A DNA stretch of 64,000 bases, taken from Elgaria multicarinata webbii. Taxonomy: Eukaryota > Chordata > Lepidosauria > Squamata > Anguidae. Below the pieces are notes generated by a model. That model had not been told where the DNA came from, did not search any database, and worked only from the letters and a program-made list of their open reading frames with translations. Made by a program: the position numbers and the translations under genes. Positions 36,084-48,325 of the stretch are shown one piece after another (the stretch's first letter is position 1; the number at the start of each line of letters is the position of its first letter). The DNA lies in NCBI RefSeq assembly GCF_023053635.1, contig NC_086176.1, forward strand, positions 74,286,536 through 74,350,535, read 5' to 3'.

Positions 36084-36907
36084 GTGTGTATATGACTTTG
36101 ATTTAAAACTCATTACATACTTTTCCAGGCTGTAATAATTTTGTGGTTAGTTTTAAAGCATGTTTTCAGACTTTACATTTTTTTATTGTTCTACAGGATA
36201 CAAAAAAATAATGTTTGGAAAAAAAACCTTTTTGATTACACTCTCATATTCAAATTAATGTCCAGGATCCAAAGAACTGTATAGCTAGTTCCACACATCA
36301 AATAGGCCTGCTTTCTTTGGACAGTATCTCCCCAGGCCACATGGCAAAATGCTTCTGAAACCAAGATAGGGCTTTTAAAAGCATTTTGTGATATGGCACA
36401 GGGGTCAGCTGTTTAGAAGGGAAAGAAAAAATCCACGTCACGTGGCCAAGCTCTTGTTCGGATCCCAGCCATTGTGGCAAAAGTAGAGTCATGCCAGGTT
36501 GCATTGCAGTAGGGACTCCTCTTTTCAAGCATGCATGGCCTAAGGCAGCAAACAGGGAAAAGAAATGATGAAAAGCAGATGGTACCAATACATATGCAAG
36601 AGCAAATTACTTTCCCCAGTATATCTTAGTAGATGAGATTGATTCCACCAATATTTGGTGGTGTAAATTTGCTCTGTTGTTCTTTTAACAGTCATTTGCA
36701 TTATGGGGGAAATTTTATGAACATAAGACTGTTAATACTCCACACATAAATTATATTTGCAGAAGTATATATTTTGAACTTTATTTGCAAAGAATATTTC
36801 CATTTTACCCGGAGCAAAATTTGCTATAGCATCCGTGGAAAGGCACTTGAATACTGCAGTCATGAATACTGGTTCCCAACAAGGTGGGCTACGTTATTTT
36901 GAGGGTG

Positions 36908-37440
36908 CTGTGGCGTTACACCCCACAAGTCAGATCCTAAATGTATGTCTGAAGTTTGTAAGTCTGTGGTTTTTAGAATGTTGGCCTGAGTGGGCGGAGT
37001 TAGAAGGTCTGGGGAGGGGGAGGAATGATATATAAGGGAATGACTGAGGGGACTGAGGTAGACTTTTTAGGTACTCAGAGTCTTTCGCGCTCTCTGTGTA
37101 TTAGCTCTTGGTGTTTAGAGTACTTACGTTCTGGAGAATTTGAGGTTCAGGGTAGACAGTGGTGTCTTTGGGAGTGTGGTGTGCACATAGTTGATGTATA
37201 TTAAACAATACAGATAATAAAGAAAGCTCAAGAGTGATTGTGTGAGAGAAAGGAAAGCGTGTATGTGAATGGGTGGAAGGATTGGATGAAAGGTTTCAAA
37301 AAGGTTTTTAAACGTTTTATTTTGACAAAGCTTGTGAACTTTTAAAATAAATTTTAATTATTTTGTTTTAACTACCACAAAAATCCCACGTGTCTGTTTG
37401 GCATATATTATCTGAAGTTTATACATTTAGCACCCACTCT
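36908..37440 (+). other. Possible LTR-like fossil
   Basis: A G-rich promoter-like stretch (GTGGGCGGAGTTAG, then GGGGAGGGGGAGG) leads into a TATA box (ATGATATATAAGGG, about 37026). About 190 bp downstream there is an AATAAAG polyadenylation-like signal (about 37217). This U3-R-U5-like order resembles a solo LTR. However, I could not find matching ends with a target duplication, so the borders are approximate and the call is weak. Confidence 0.25.
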
Positions 37441-38007
37441 GACAATAATTCACCTCAGCACATATAATTCACAGCACATTATTTTTATTATTGAAATCCT
37501 TCTCCATTTAACCCCTTTCTCCATATGGTTTGGAGGAAGGCGGTGTTTGTCCCTCGCCTCAGGCGTATCAAGCGGTGGTTCTTGGCTTGAGCAGGGAATA
37601 GCCGCGGCCAGGCCTGGTGTTCAGAGCCTGTGTCGTGGCAGGTGCCATTATAAGGAATTTCTGCTCATCTCTTTACAGAAGTTACTGTTTGTTTTTGAGC
37701 ACATATGCTGTGGGAGGGTGGGAAGAGATTTCATTGAAGTTGGTTTCACCATCCTGTGTTATATCCTGACATGATTTTCCTTGTGTTGTTTTTCCTCCTT
37801 CCCCTTGTCATGGCAATCCATTAGGGGGGTCTTTTTTTTGCACTTCAGGTGCGGGTCCCCTTATAACCTGGAGGGGCAATATCACTTTGCTGTCTTTGTC
37901 TTCTTGCTCCTTTGCATAGGTGGAGTTGTTGGTTTTTGTTTTTTTAAAAAATAAACCTCTTTTAGTTGTTGAGTTGAAATTTCTCTCTGAACTTTGTGTT
38001 TAAACAG

Positions 38008-38079
38008 GTGCAATATCAAGAACTGAAACAAGACCCTACCCACAGTCCAAGTAAGAGGAAGAAAAACAATCCAGGCTAG
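38008..38079 (+). CDS. MCTP1: MCTP1 last coding exon
   Basis: After the acceptor ..GTTTAAACAG, this exon reads VQYQELKQDPTHSPSK then RKKNNPG and a TAG stop at 38077-38079. The ending is diagnostic: human MCTP1 also finishes with a VQYQELK...SP.KRKKNN-Gly tail (from memory), whereas MCTP2 does not. The tail is strongly basic. The MCTP1 coding sequence in this window totals 444 nt over five exons. SLF1 is the next gene downstream, in opposite orientation. Confidence 0.95.
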   Translation: MQYQELKQDPTHSPSKRKKNNPG

Positions 38080-39970
38080 CCAATTCCATGTGCTGGAAAG
38101 ACCGGCATCTGTTTGAGGGGGGAAATAAAACAAAAAAAAACCAAGACCTAAGGAGCATTTCCTCTCTCCAAGCTTTATTTATTTTGCCTTTTAATCATAA
38201 TAGGAAAAAGTGTACATACTGTACAAAGGGATTTATCAGTGAAAATACACTGTCAGTTGTACAGAACTGTAAAGGAGATTTCAAATCTAGCTTATGCTGA
38301 AGCTCAGTTGAGAGAGCCCGTTTATAGCATGAAAGTGAAATGGTAAGTGAGAGACACCCATGACTGGATAAGCAAAAGATGTGTTAAATTACGTTTTTAA
38401 TTCATGCTCTGATTAATTTTAAAAAGCTAAATGAAGATCTATGCATGATACATCCTTTTGTTTAAAAAAGATATTCATAGGTGTTTTTTTTATATATCTT
38501 TTATACATTTCACCAAAATTACAAAACAAAGAACCCTAATCATGCACTTTATCAAAAAAAAAACAAAGCTACAATTTAGACCCTGCTGCAAATAATCAAA
38601 CTTTAAAAACTGACCAAGGTTTGCCTGAAACAAAGAAAGGTATATACTAAATGTAAATGTCTTACTGGTTCTCCAAAGATTTAAAGAAATTCTTAACACT
38701 TTTATCATTCCACCACAAGACTTTGAAAAGTATATATACCTGTATCTAAAATACTGCCAGGTTTATAACTGATTGCATATCTAACTTTTTTATATTGCCA
38801 CTAATCTTGATTTATACTTACTTATTAGCCTATTGAATAACTTGCATATAGTTCAGCAGTAAAGCAAATATTATCAGATTAAAACCATATTGCTTCAGGT
38901 ATCAGGTTATGAACACCTTTTGTCCACATAAAGAATTGTTAATATTTCAGTTTGCATCCTAATTGAAAGGTCATTTTAAAAGGCTTTTCAGCATAACAGT
39001 TTATCTTTTGCTATGGCAAACTAAAATACAGTATGGGCAGAATTTATATATCTGTTTTATTTTATTTTTTAATTAAGTAATCAGTCCTTCAGATACTTAA
39101 GTGCACTGTTATGTGGAAACCATTTTATAAATTGTGTTAGATATGGAAATATGGTTTACATTTCAAGACATTGCCATTGCATAATGAGTAGCTAGGGATA
39201 TATACATAAACTGTGACCTGTAGCGATCTTGAGTTGAGTCTATACACCTAAGGACCTTATCCTATAATCCTTACAGAAAATTTACAGCAGGATGTGAAAG
39301 GACCAAGTAATAGATTTGTGCCCTTTTGGGTGGGGAGGGGAGATGCCATGGCCTTCATACATGGCATTCAGTCGAGTTGTGGTTGCTTACCGAGTTCTAT
39401 TGCACTACTGTTAAAATAGTACTTTTTTTCAGAGAGAGAAAGAGATTAAGCAGTATATGCACAGGAAAACGTATGTAAATTTATGTCTAAAGGTATTCTT
39501 AAACTGCATTTCTCATGAAAGCTGGTTTTGAAAATTATTTTTATCTTAGAAATTTGTTGCTGTTTCTTACAAAAGAACTATTTTGATCTTGCCTATTTAT
39601 ACCACATGCTTGAAAGAATGCCAAAAAGTTCTGTAACTGCAGGGAGGGCTTGACCTGAACATGTTCTGGTTGTATAGCCAGGTGATCGTGAGTTATTTAA
39701 TATGCACTTGTCTGCAGGTCCTGTCTGTTTGTTTTATTGCTGATGAACAATATGCCATTAATGAAGTCAACCTATCAAAGAATCAGTATTGATGTGATAT
39801 TTTTTTTTGGTCTTGAATATTTTGTTCACTGTGAAAACCTGTTACATAATATATAAAGACCTTTTCTCTGATTTGTTCAGTTAATACTGTCTATCATTCT
39901 ATGGGCATTTTTTCCTGTACAAAATGCTTACCTAACTTATTTATGCCATTAAACTCATATGACAAACTAT
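38080..39970 (+). other. MCTP1: Probable MCTP1 3'UTR
   Basis: The AT-rich sequence after the stop has no repeat insertions, which fits an exonic 3'UTR. An early AATAAA lies near 38124, directly before an A-run. A later ATTAAA lies at 39948-39953. Which one is used cannot be told from sequence, so the end given is tentative. Confidence 0.4.
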
Positions 39971-40644
39971 TAGTTTTACTGTGTGAAACATTATAGAATA
40001 GATATAGAGTGCACATTTTCCCACAGGATGCTGAGGAAGGAGAGCAGAGCTGTAAGAGCCTGCTCCAATTTCTTTGCTCTCCACCAATTGCATCTCTATG
40101 CTCATTTTGGACTGGACAAGCAATTATAAGTGATATTGGGGACTGCATACAGAAATGTCATTCCACCCATCCCGTCCCAAGAAAAAAACATGTACTCATA
40201 ATTGCTGCCCTTCAACTCCTCTCCTGAGCCTTTTACCCAGCAGTGGCTACTGAACCTTTAGCCCAGGGGTCTGTTTCCCACAATGGCCAATATCTGGGAA
40301 GTCAACAAGCAGGGCATGTAGGCAACGTCCCTCCTGCGCTGTGCAGCATGTTAAGTGCCATACTCCCTCCATGGACTGAGGGCAGAATCAAAGTCAATAC
40401 TTATGCTAATCTAAATTACATTGTGCTAGCATAAGCAACCTCTACACTTTATGCACTAAGAGTTTGACTGGATTTGCACAAGCATGCGCTGGTCTCTTGC
40501 TGGGAGGATTTGCATAATTGCTCTTGCAGCTCTGTCGTACTACCCTGGTGAAGGTGGCTTGTTGCTGTACTTAACAAGCCACCCAGAATCCATCTGTGAT
40601 TGTGCGAACAGGCTCTTTGTCTAATCCCCGCTTCAAACAGTCTA

Positions 40645-41045
40645 AACTAGTAGCTGACACCATATCTTGCTGCAGTGAATTCTATCAATGAGTTGTGTGT
40701 TGTGTGGAGAAGTCCCTTTTTGTGTGCCCTGAATTTACTATCTATCGATTCATTGGAAAAAAGAAATTGTTCTCTGCTTTCTCCACACCATACATTATTT
40801 TAAAAACTTCACTCATGTTCCCCCTCTCAAGCCATGCTTCCCCCCTAATCTACCCCTTCCCACTCACGCACATACAGTCCTCTAGCCTTTTGTTAAAAGG
40901 AAAGTACTATAACCATGTGAACATTTTGATTGCCTTTTCTGCCCTTTCCCCCAGCTCTACAGTATCCTTTTAGAGAGATGTTGACTAGAACTTCAGATGT
41001 ACTCCAAATGTAGGTGCACCATAGATTCGTATAAAGGTCATAGCA
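40645..41045 (-). mobile_element. CR1-type LINE fragment, minus strand
   Basis: Plus-strand signposts are CTTGCTGCAGTGAATTCTAT, GTGTGGAGAAGTCCCTTTTT, GTGCCCTGAATTTACTATC, TTTCTCCACACCATACATTA, CAAATGTAGGTGCACCATAG and AGATTCGTATAAAGG. These are the antisense of the CR1 RT C-terminal region that also appears in sense at 10785 (for example GACATGATAGCACTCTTC). The copy is decayed, with internal gaps. Confidence 0.7.
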
Positions 41046-44000
41046 GTGTTGCATGTGCCAGGGAGAATGGGAGAGGGAGATGCATGGGGAGGGGAGAGGC
41101 CTTCCTCTTTGCTGCCACCAGACCCATGTAAGCAAGTGGGAGAGAAGCTGGGGAAGGACTGTTGGGGAATTGGCCCAGTTTGGAATCCAGGTGTGCATTA
41201 CAAGCACACTGAATTCATATTCCATGCTGAGTAATTACGAGACTCAGCAATATCTCTACATAGCACCAAGCAGACAATCACAGCAGGAGTTTAGCTGCTG
41301 AATGAGTACATAAGTGCTCTGGGTGTTTTCCTCTGTGTTTGCTGCCTGAAAACATTCTTTGTCTCCTCCCGCACACATTTTTCTAGTGCCACCACTAATT
41401 TTCAAGTTTAGAATCCATACAAGAGAGTTTGCATGAGATAACTAATTAATACCAAATTTTCCACTATATTTTCTGTCAGTGACTTGTCTTGAGGCTGTTG
41501 CTGTTTTGCTTTGGAAAGGAAACTTCTTTGGGGAATAACCCTGCCTCAAGCTTCAAGTGTTTCAAGATGCTCCTTGTGATCAAATTAATTCTGGAGTGAG
41601 CATCTACACCTGTTAGTGTCCTTATTTTGATATCTCACCTCAGGCATTTTTTGAAAAGGCATTTGCTTTCAGAACCACATAAAGTTGCTTTGTAGTAGAA
41701 TAACATTGCTGTAAACAATTTTAAATCCATGGAGAGAGGCAAAAGAAACTTGAAACATGTTGAGATATTAAAAATCTATTTTTAAGTGTAGTTTTCAAAT
41801 CTTGTTGAATGAAGAATATGTTCACTTTTGGAGATGTTCCATTAATAATTTTGAGCTGGAATGCAAAATATATATTTGGGATTATTGGATTAGATCCAGA
41901 TTAAAGAATGTGCAATGGGGCTGGCAGACATGGGTTTCTCCCCCACTCCTTCCCACAGTAGCACCCTGTAAATGCTATATAGAAGATCAGGGAAGCCTGC
42001 TGAATGGAGTAGGCTGTGGTGAGGGAGGAAGGAGGTTATCAGGTGATGGCACCTTCCATGAGCAGAGCTTCACTCACAGAAGGTGCCTCTAGCTGATATT
42101 GGAGGATCCCACCTTCCCCTTCACCCACGACAGCCTATCCCTGTTCAGCAGGCTTCTCCAACCCTTTGGGGAGCCTTTTTTGGGGAGCTGGAGGGACTGC
42201 TGTGGGGAGAAGGGGTGAGGAATTATTATTCTGCCAGCTCCATAGTAGACACTTAAATCTGAATCCTACGCATTATATTTTTCTAATATAGTTAAGTGGC
42301 CATTACACTTCCAAGTTTAGCTCTTTGGTACAGTTTAGACTGAAACCATTATTTGGAGGCTGGTATTTAAGAATTTGTACTTGGAAGGATTCCCTGCTAA
42401 GTTCAATGGGACTTCTTTCCAAATAAGTGTGGCTAGGAATGCAATTCGATGTAGTCTTAAATTTACACAGATACAGAAATCAGAGTTTTAAAGTGCTAAT
42501 AGTTTCAAAGTTTTCAGTATGTGCTTAGTATTCCTAACAGAGATACAAACTGAAATAGCACATAAAACAGAAAAGCAACACTTTGAAATCTATGACCAGA
42601 AATATTTAGTTGGGATTGTGCTTGGGGCTGGCTAAGTGTATTCAGAGATAGGACTAGTCATTGCTGAGCTAAACACACAGGATAGGCTGTAATCCTTCTT
42701 CCATATGTGGGGAGCAGAACATGCAGATGCTCGTCCCAGTGTAATTCTTCTGCCTGGCACCATGCCGTCTCAGTGCTGCTGTGTTGTCAGACCATTCATG
42801 TCAAGGCCCTTGCACACCTCAGCTATGCTGTAGGACTTGGAAGGAACAAGCTACTGAATGTTCTAAGGTGAGCTGCAGGGGGTGGGCAAAGCTTGGTTGG
42901 TGGTTAACTCCTGGTGCTTAGCAGCTTATATGACAAAGTTGTGATGTGCTGCGGAAAGAGAATAATGCTGAGGTTCTAGGAAGAACCCTTCCCCCCATCC
43001 AGCACGAAGTTGGCAACTTGTGTACCATCAAAAAGAGGATACTGATTTGCATAAATGTGTATATCCTAATTTATATGTATAAATGGAATTTTGGAAATAA
43101 TTATAATTTAAATAGAGATGCATAGTGTGACCTGCATGTCATGCTCAGAGTGCTGTCCAATTGCTGTTGGTGGGGAACGTCAAGGCTCAGCTCTTCCTTC
43201 TGATGGTTCGTTCTCTTCCAACCAGACTTGGAATGGAATGCCCTTCAAATTAAGGACTGTCCTCGGTACAAGAGGATGACAGGCCATCAGCACATGTTTG
43301 ACCTTTCCTGGCACTTTATGGTTCTTCTTTATCACAAAGAACTGTCTTGCTACCTATAATGGTTATTAACATTTAACATAATTAGTGCTTGTGTGTAGAA
43401 ATACTAATCGAGATGTTGTGCATGGTCAAGCTGGGAGTGCTTGCAAAACCTTCGATTGCATTAAGCAAAGCTATTCCTTCCCCTGCCTGCAACTCAAGAA
43501 CTTACATTTGGGGAATGGGAAGCTGGTCCTCCCTAAGTCTCAGTGGAGCATCTTTTCCTGGCTGGGATTAGGACTACCAGTTCCAGAATCCCAGTCAAGA
43601 GATTGGGTAGGCACAACATTTCTGCCAGAGATTTGGAAACTGGTGGTTCCAGTCCCTGGCGAGAAAAATGGCTTGGCAGAGACCTGGGTGTACCTGCTGC
43701 TTCCTTCCCCCTGAGTCAAATGTAGGTTATTGGGCCGGGGGTGGGAGAGTCAGGCCTTTGACTGTGCCTCCAAGCCATTTGCAAACCTTAATTTGGAATG
43801 CTTGCCAAAGTTGGACCTCTTTCAGGGCAAACAGTACGATACATTTCCATCCCTATTCACTAACCATTTTAATAATGGAAAATATTCAGAATACTCTTGA
43901 CATAGCTGTTTTGTATTGGTGATCAGGTGCAACTGGTTGATTCGATTTAAGAAGTGGCAATAAACGTATACCATTCCGATTCACTCTGGTGTTGGACACG

Positions 44001-44639
44001 CGTAGCCTTAGGAAGTCAGGGCAAAGATTATGATCCTGATTTAACATCCTGTCATATTTTTGTAGAAATTTGTGGTTTATAAATCCTTTAGCTTTATAGG
44101 CCAAACTAGAACTGTTCAGTGCAAAAAGAAAATTTGCAACCTGAAAACATGGCAAGTAACCAGAAATGTGTTTGAACTAGTAATCAAAACAGAAAACTAA
44201 AACCAAAAAAATATTAATCGACTCTGCCTTCCTCTACACCAGGAGAGTTGAACCTGAGGGGCAAATTCCATTGTGAAGAAACTCTCGGGAGCTGCATTCC
44301 AGTGAAGGGTGAGACCAAAGTATAAAAAATACCTGCATATTTCAGCATTAAGCAATTACTGCCAGTAACTAAGCTTTAGAACACAAATTTCACCCTTTTA
44401 GAATGGGTAGGTGGGGGACCTCCATAAGCCACGAAACAAGGAAATGGTTGGTGGTTAGAGGAAAGGGGGAGGGGGTGGCCAATTGGAGCCTGAGGTTCTG
44501 AATCCCTCTTCAATGGTTCCTGAGCAGGTAATGACAATAAACTTTTGGGCAGTGCCCTCACTGTCCAGTTTCGGCACCAGTAAACACCACCCTCTACTTT
44601 CAAACATTTAATGGTGTATGATGAGGCATCTATCTTGGC

Positions 44640-44818
44640 TGTTTTAGAACAGGTCTGTTAGGAAAAGCATTCTTTATTTAAATTGTTTTTAGTTATTTAC
44701 ATTGATTTAATTTGTCTATGTTCAATCTTAGACTATTTTTATTATGTTGTATTTTGTATTGAGTTGTTGTAAACCGCCCAGAGAGCTTTGGCTATGGGGT
44801 GCTATAGAAATGAAAGAA

Positions 44819-44863
<45 letters not shown>

Positions 44864-44870
44864 TCAATTG
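44640..44870 (+). mobile_element. L2-type LINE tail with (TTA)n
   Basis: An AT-rich 3'UTR leads to TTGTTGTAAACCGCCCAGAG, AGCTTTGGCTATGGGGTGC and TATAGAAATGAAAGAAATT, then about 15 units of TTA (44817-44862). This is the standard L2-type terminal block, 5'-truncated. Confidence 0.85.
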
Positions 44871-44884
44871 TTCAAAATGCTTCA

Positions 44885-45060
44885 CATGTGTTGTAATCCT
44901 TATGACAACCTTGTAAGATAAGTCAGCGTTATTATCCATACTGGATCGGGAGAAGGGGGGCTGACGCTTAGAGGGAGTGGCTTGCCTAAGGCCAGCTAGT
45001 GAATGTATTGAACTACTTCCATCATAGGAACCAGGAACCTTTAACCCTGAAAATCCTTTC
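44885..45060 (-). mobile_element. MIR-like ancient SINE, minus strand
   Basis: The plus strand reads TTGTAATCCTTATGACAACC, TTGTAAGATAAG, GTTATTATCCATACTGGAT, GCTTAGAGGGAGTGGCTTGC and CTAAGGCCAGCTAGTGAATG, the antisense of the MIR/CORE-SINE middle region. The sequence is diverged, as expected for an old element. Confidence 0.65.
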
Positions 45061-45938
45061 TGGAAGGCTGGGAAACCAGCACACAGGACTGAAGGGGGAG
45101 GCGAGACGAGAAAGATCCATTGCACTAGTGGACTTTCACTAACATGACATTAGACTTAACTGGTTGGCTTTTTCACTGAAAATGAGTCCATGAGCAGTGC
45201 TGTGGTTTGAAGAGGCATGTTGCTTGCATTGGGACAGAACATCTTTAAAACCAAAATGGAATAATTGAATATGTTATCACCAATGTATACATAGTATAAA
45301 TTTACACATTTTTGCCACTGCTTTCCTTAACCATTAGACGTGGCAGCTTTTGTTTTGCGTTTTAGTTGTCAGAAAAATGTCACCTGGTGTTAGTGAATTG
45401 TTCATGCTGCAGTGATCTAAGTAAGAACTAAAACTAAAATCCTTTGTTAGAATCACAGTGTTGGAACTGTTATGCTACATTCCATCATTGCACTATTAAA
45501 ACATAAAAGGTGATTTAATTTACAGGCAAAGATCCAGAAAAGACCCAAGAAATTCAAAGTCAAGCTACAAAACTGGTCTGTAACCAATGTCGTTTTAATT
45601 TTAAATTGGTTAATGCTGCATCCTTAAAACACTGGAAATGCCCATCCTTCAAATAGATATTAGGTAGCATTACACCACCATTTCTTGCGTGGTGGCTCTA
45701 ATAGGGTGGGGAATTAATTATCAGTAGCCTTCCAACACGCAGTGAAGTCAGAATTACTGATTCCCACCCACAACTTTCAAAGATTTGTAAGCAGTTATTT
45801 GAACATCATGTTGTTCAGCTTATCCTGTGGCCAGAGGGAGACTTTTATCTCCTTCCTCTTTTTGCTTTGCTGCAATTTATCTTAAATTTGGGGTGGGGGT
45901 TATTTAGCAAGGGATGTGCATCTAATGCTTTGATCTGT

Positions 45939-46168
45939 GGCCAGTGTTGTGTAGTGGTTAGAATGTTGGACTGGGACTCAGGAGGCCTGGGTTCGAGTCC
46001 CCTCTCAGCCATGAAGCTCACTGGGCCAGTCACTGACTCAGCCTGACTTACCTTGCAGGATTGTTACAAGGATAAAATGGAGAGGAGAAGGATCAGGTAA
46101 GCAGCCTTGTGTTCATTGCAAGAGGGGGGGGAAAGCAGGGAGGATGGAAATGTAATAATAAATAAATA
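45939..46168 (+). mobile_element. tRNA-derived SINE, full length
   Basis: The head contains an A box (TGTAGTGGTTAGAATG) and a perfect B box (GGGTTCGAGTCCC). The body AGCTCACTGGGCCAGTCACT and the part GGATTGTTACAAGGATAAAA then lead to a (AATA)n tail. It is about 230 bp and the best-preserved member of the SINE family seen also at 1-190, 13355-13552 and 56745-56915. It is not a tRNA gene: the 3' half of a cloverleaf is missing after the B box. Confidence 0.85.
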
Positions 46169-46799
46169 AAATCCTGCAAAGTGGTCAAAAGTATGTTTAG
46201 ATTCTCCATTGCAATGCTCCATTGGCGGTAACATCTTCTGAGTTCCTTTCAGAATGCTCCTGCAGGTGAGAAGCAACTGTTGTGGTGAGGAGGCAATTTT
46301 CATTGGTTTCCCCCCTTGCCCTGGGGCCCCTCATAGAGATTTCCCCATCTGTTCCATAGGGTTCCACAAACCTCCAGAGCAGTTTTCTAGGGGGGCATAG
46401 GAGGAGAAATCCCCATTCCACCAGCAGAATTCTACCACTGGATCAGAAGTCTTCCACAGATGAAAGAAGCCCCTTCTGTCTGCAGGAGGCATATATCCGG
46501 AGTACAACCCAGTGTTAACCGTGGCAACTTACCACACATCTGTTTCTAATCAGAAAACTACAGAAGCAGATTAATGGGTTAAATCACCAATTCACAGCAT
46601 GTCCTGCTTGTCACCTGTTATATTGCAAGTGATAGTATTGCATGAAGGAAATAGATATCTGTATTCAGGGTTTATCACATTCCTAGCTTTGAACTCTCTG
46701 CCATCAACTTGCACAGTTGCAATCGTATTATTCATACATTCTCTTTGCTTTTAGAATTTGTGAAGGCCGATCCTGACAATTCCCATCCTATAAACCTAA

Positions 46800-46870
46800 C
46801 CAAGTGCCCTCCAGATGTGTTGGACTGCAACTTGCATCATTCCCAGCCATCATGACCAATGGGGGAGGGG
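46800..46870. mobile_element. Half of a P3 palindromic MITE
   Basis: AAGTGCCCTCCAGATGTGTT GGACTGCAACTTGCATC matches the left arm of family P3. The right arm is not recognisable. Confidence 0.55.
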
Positions 46871-48224
46871 GATAATGGTCTACTTGAGAGAAATTGAAAA
46901 GCTCCCTAGATTAAAAACACATACAAAGGAAATAACTTGTATACTTACAGTAAGTAGCCCCAAGTAGCTAAAATGTCACTGAATCCTGTTGAAATTCATT
47001 TCCCTTAACCCTTGTTAATGATGAAGGAGGTTTTTATTTCAGGGTATGCCTAGAAAGAAAAAAAAACCTAGAGCCATGAGTGCTAGTATGAACTGAAAAA
47101 TTAATAAAATGAGATGAATCCAGCCCACCTTGTTATAAAACTGCTTTTCCCTCCTCCATTATGGTTCATAAACCAGCAGCTTTATTAGTGGTTGGAACTT
47201 GCTATAGGCAAACACATTCGTAATATTTCAAAGACTTGTTTCCTAGACCTACTTCTGCAATTGCTTCAGTACCACATCTTTTCAAACACATTTTTATGGA
47301 TTTGCCAAGGATAAAAAAATCTTAATTTAATAACAGAAGTGAACTCCCTATAAATACATCCATGAGCCTTTGATAAGTGTACTCAGTCATTTAATCTTAT
47401 CAGTTCCCTCCCTTCTTTTTGTGTTGAGTATGAAAAGGCACATCAGGGAACAAGCAATTCTTCATGTTCTATGAACACTCCTAAAATCATAAGGGGTTGA
47501 TAGAGAAGATACGTTACGTTATCATCAATCCACATGGTATCCATATGAAAAAAAAGTTCCATCTTTAGCAGTTTAAGAGCCATTATAGATAGCATATCCC
47601 ACACAGAGAGATGGTCTGCTTTGTAAAGGCTTAAACTAATGATTGGCTGACCACATCAAACTGACATATCACATTTATTCTTCTAGGAGAGTTTAGCACA
47701 TAACAGAGGAATTTTAGGACATTTCAGATAATGCAATAAAACCTCATTATAAAAAGCCCATAAGGATCAGAGTTGTTTCTGTAACATAGCCTATCTGTGA
47801 AGCAGAAAATATAAGCTACTGTATAGATGAATGTGGAACTCAGCATGGCCAGAAAAGTCACCAATAATTAAAACTTGAAAATAATACTTTCAACACAGCT
47901 TGGTTTAAAGATTCTGATAAGCACTTGTTCACTTAAGCAAAAACTTTCAGCTGAGGTATCGTTTCAGAAACGAACATTAAGAGCATTATGATGTGGTTCA
48001 TATTGAGGAAGTAGTAGGTATTTGTAATCACAGAGGGAAGTTCAATTCAATTAAATAAATAGAATAAAATATATTCATGAATTCATTTTTCTGAACAGAA
48101 AGATTTTATTTTCTGAAATTTCAACTCCTATGCAAACAATATTTTTTTAACTGGTATTAACTGGTGTAGATATCATACGGTCCAATTTTAGTGGACACTA
48201 TGAAACATGATAACGGTGTTTTAA

Positions 48225-48325
48225 CTTATCTTTTACTATTTTAATTCTTATGTTCACCGCTCTGGAATCTGTTTCAGATATGGAGTGGTATACAAATTTT
48301 ATAAATAAATAAATAATAAATAATC
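48225..48325 (+). mobile_element. L2-type LINE tail, diverged
   Basis: TTTTACTATTTTAATTCTTA, then TTCACCGCTCTGGAATCTG and GGAGTGGTATACAAATTTT, then (AAAT)n. The order of blocks is that of the L2-type 3' end, with the CCCAGAG motif changed. Confidence 0.6.

Noticed and set aside
45939-46020. tRNA gene suggested by A and B boxes
   Set aside because: The cloverleaf does not close after the B box, and the sequence continues into a SINE body and tail present several times in the window.
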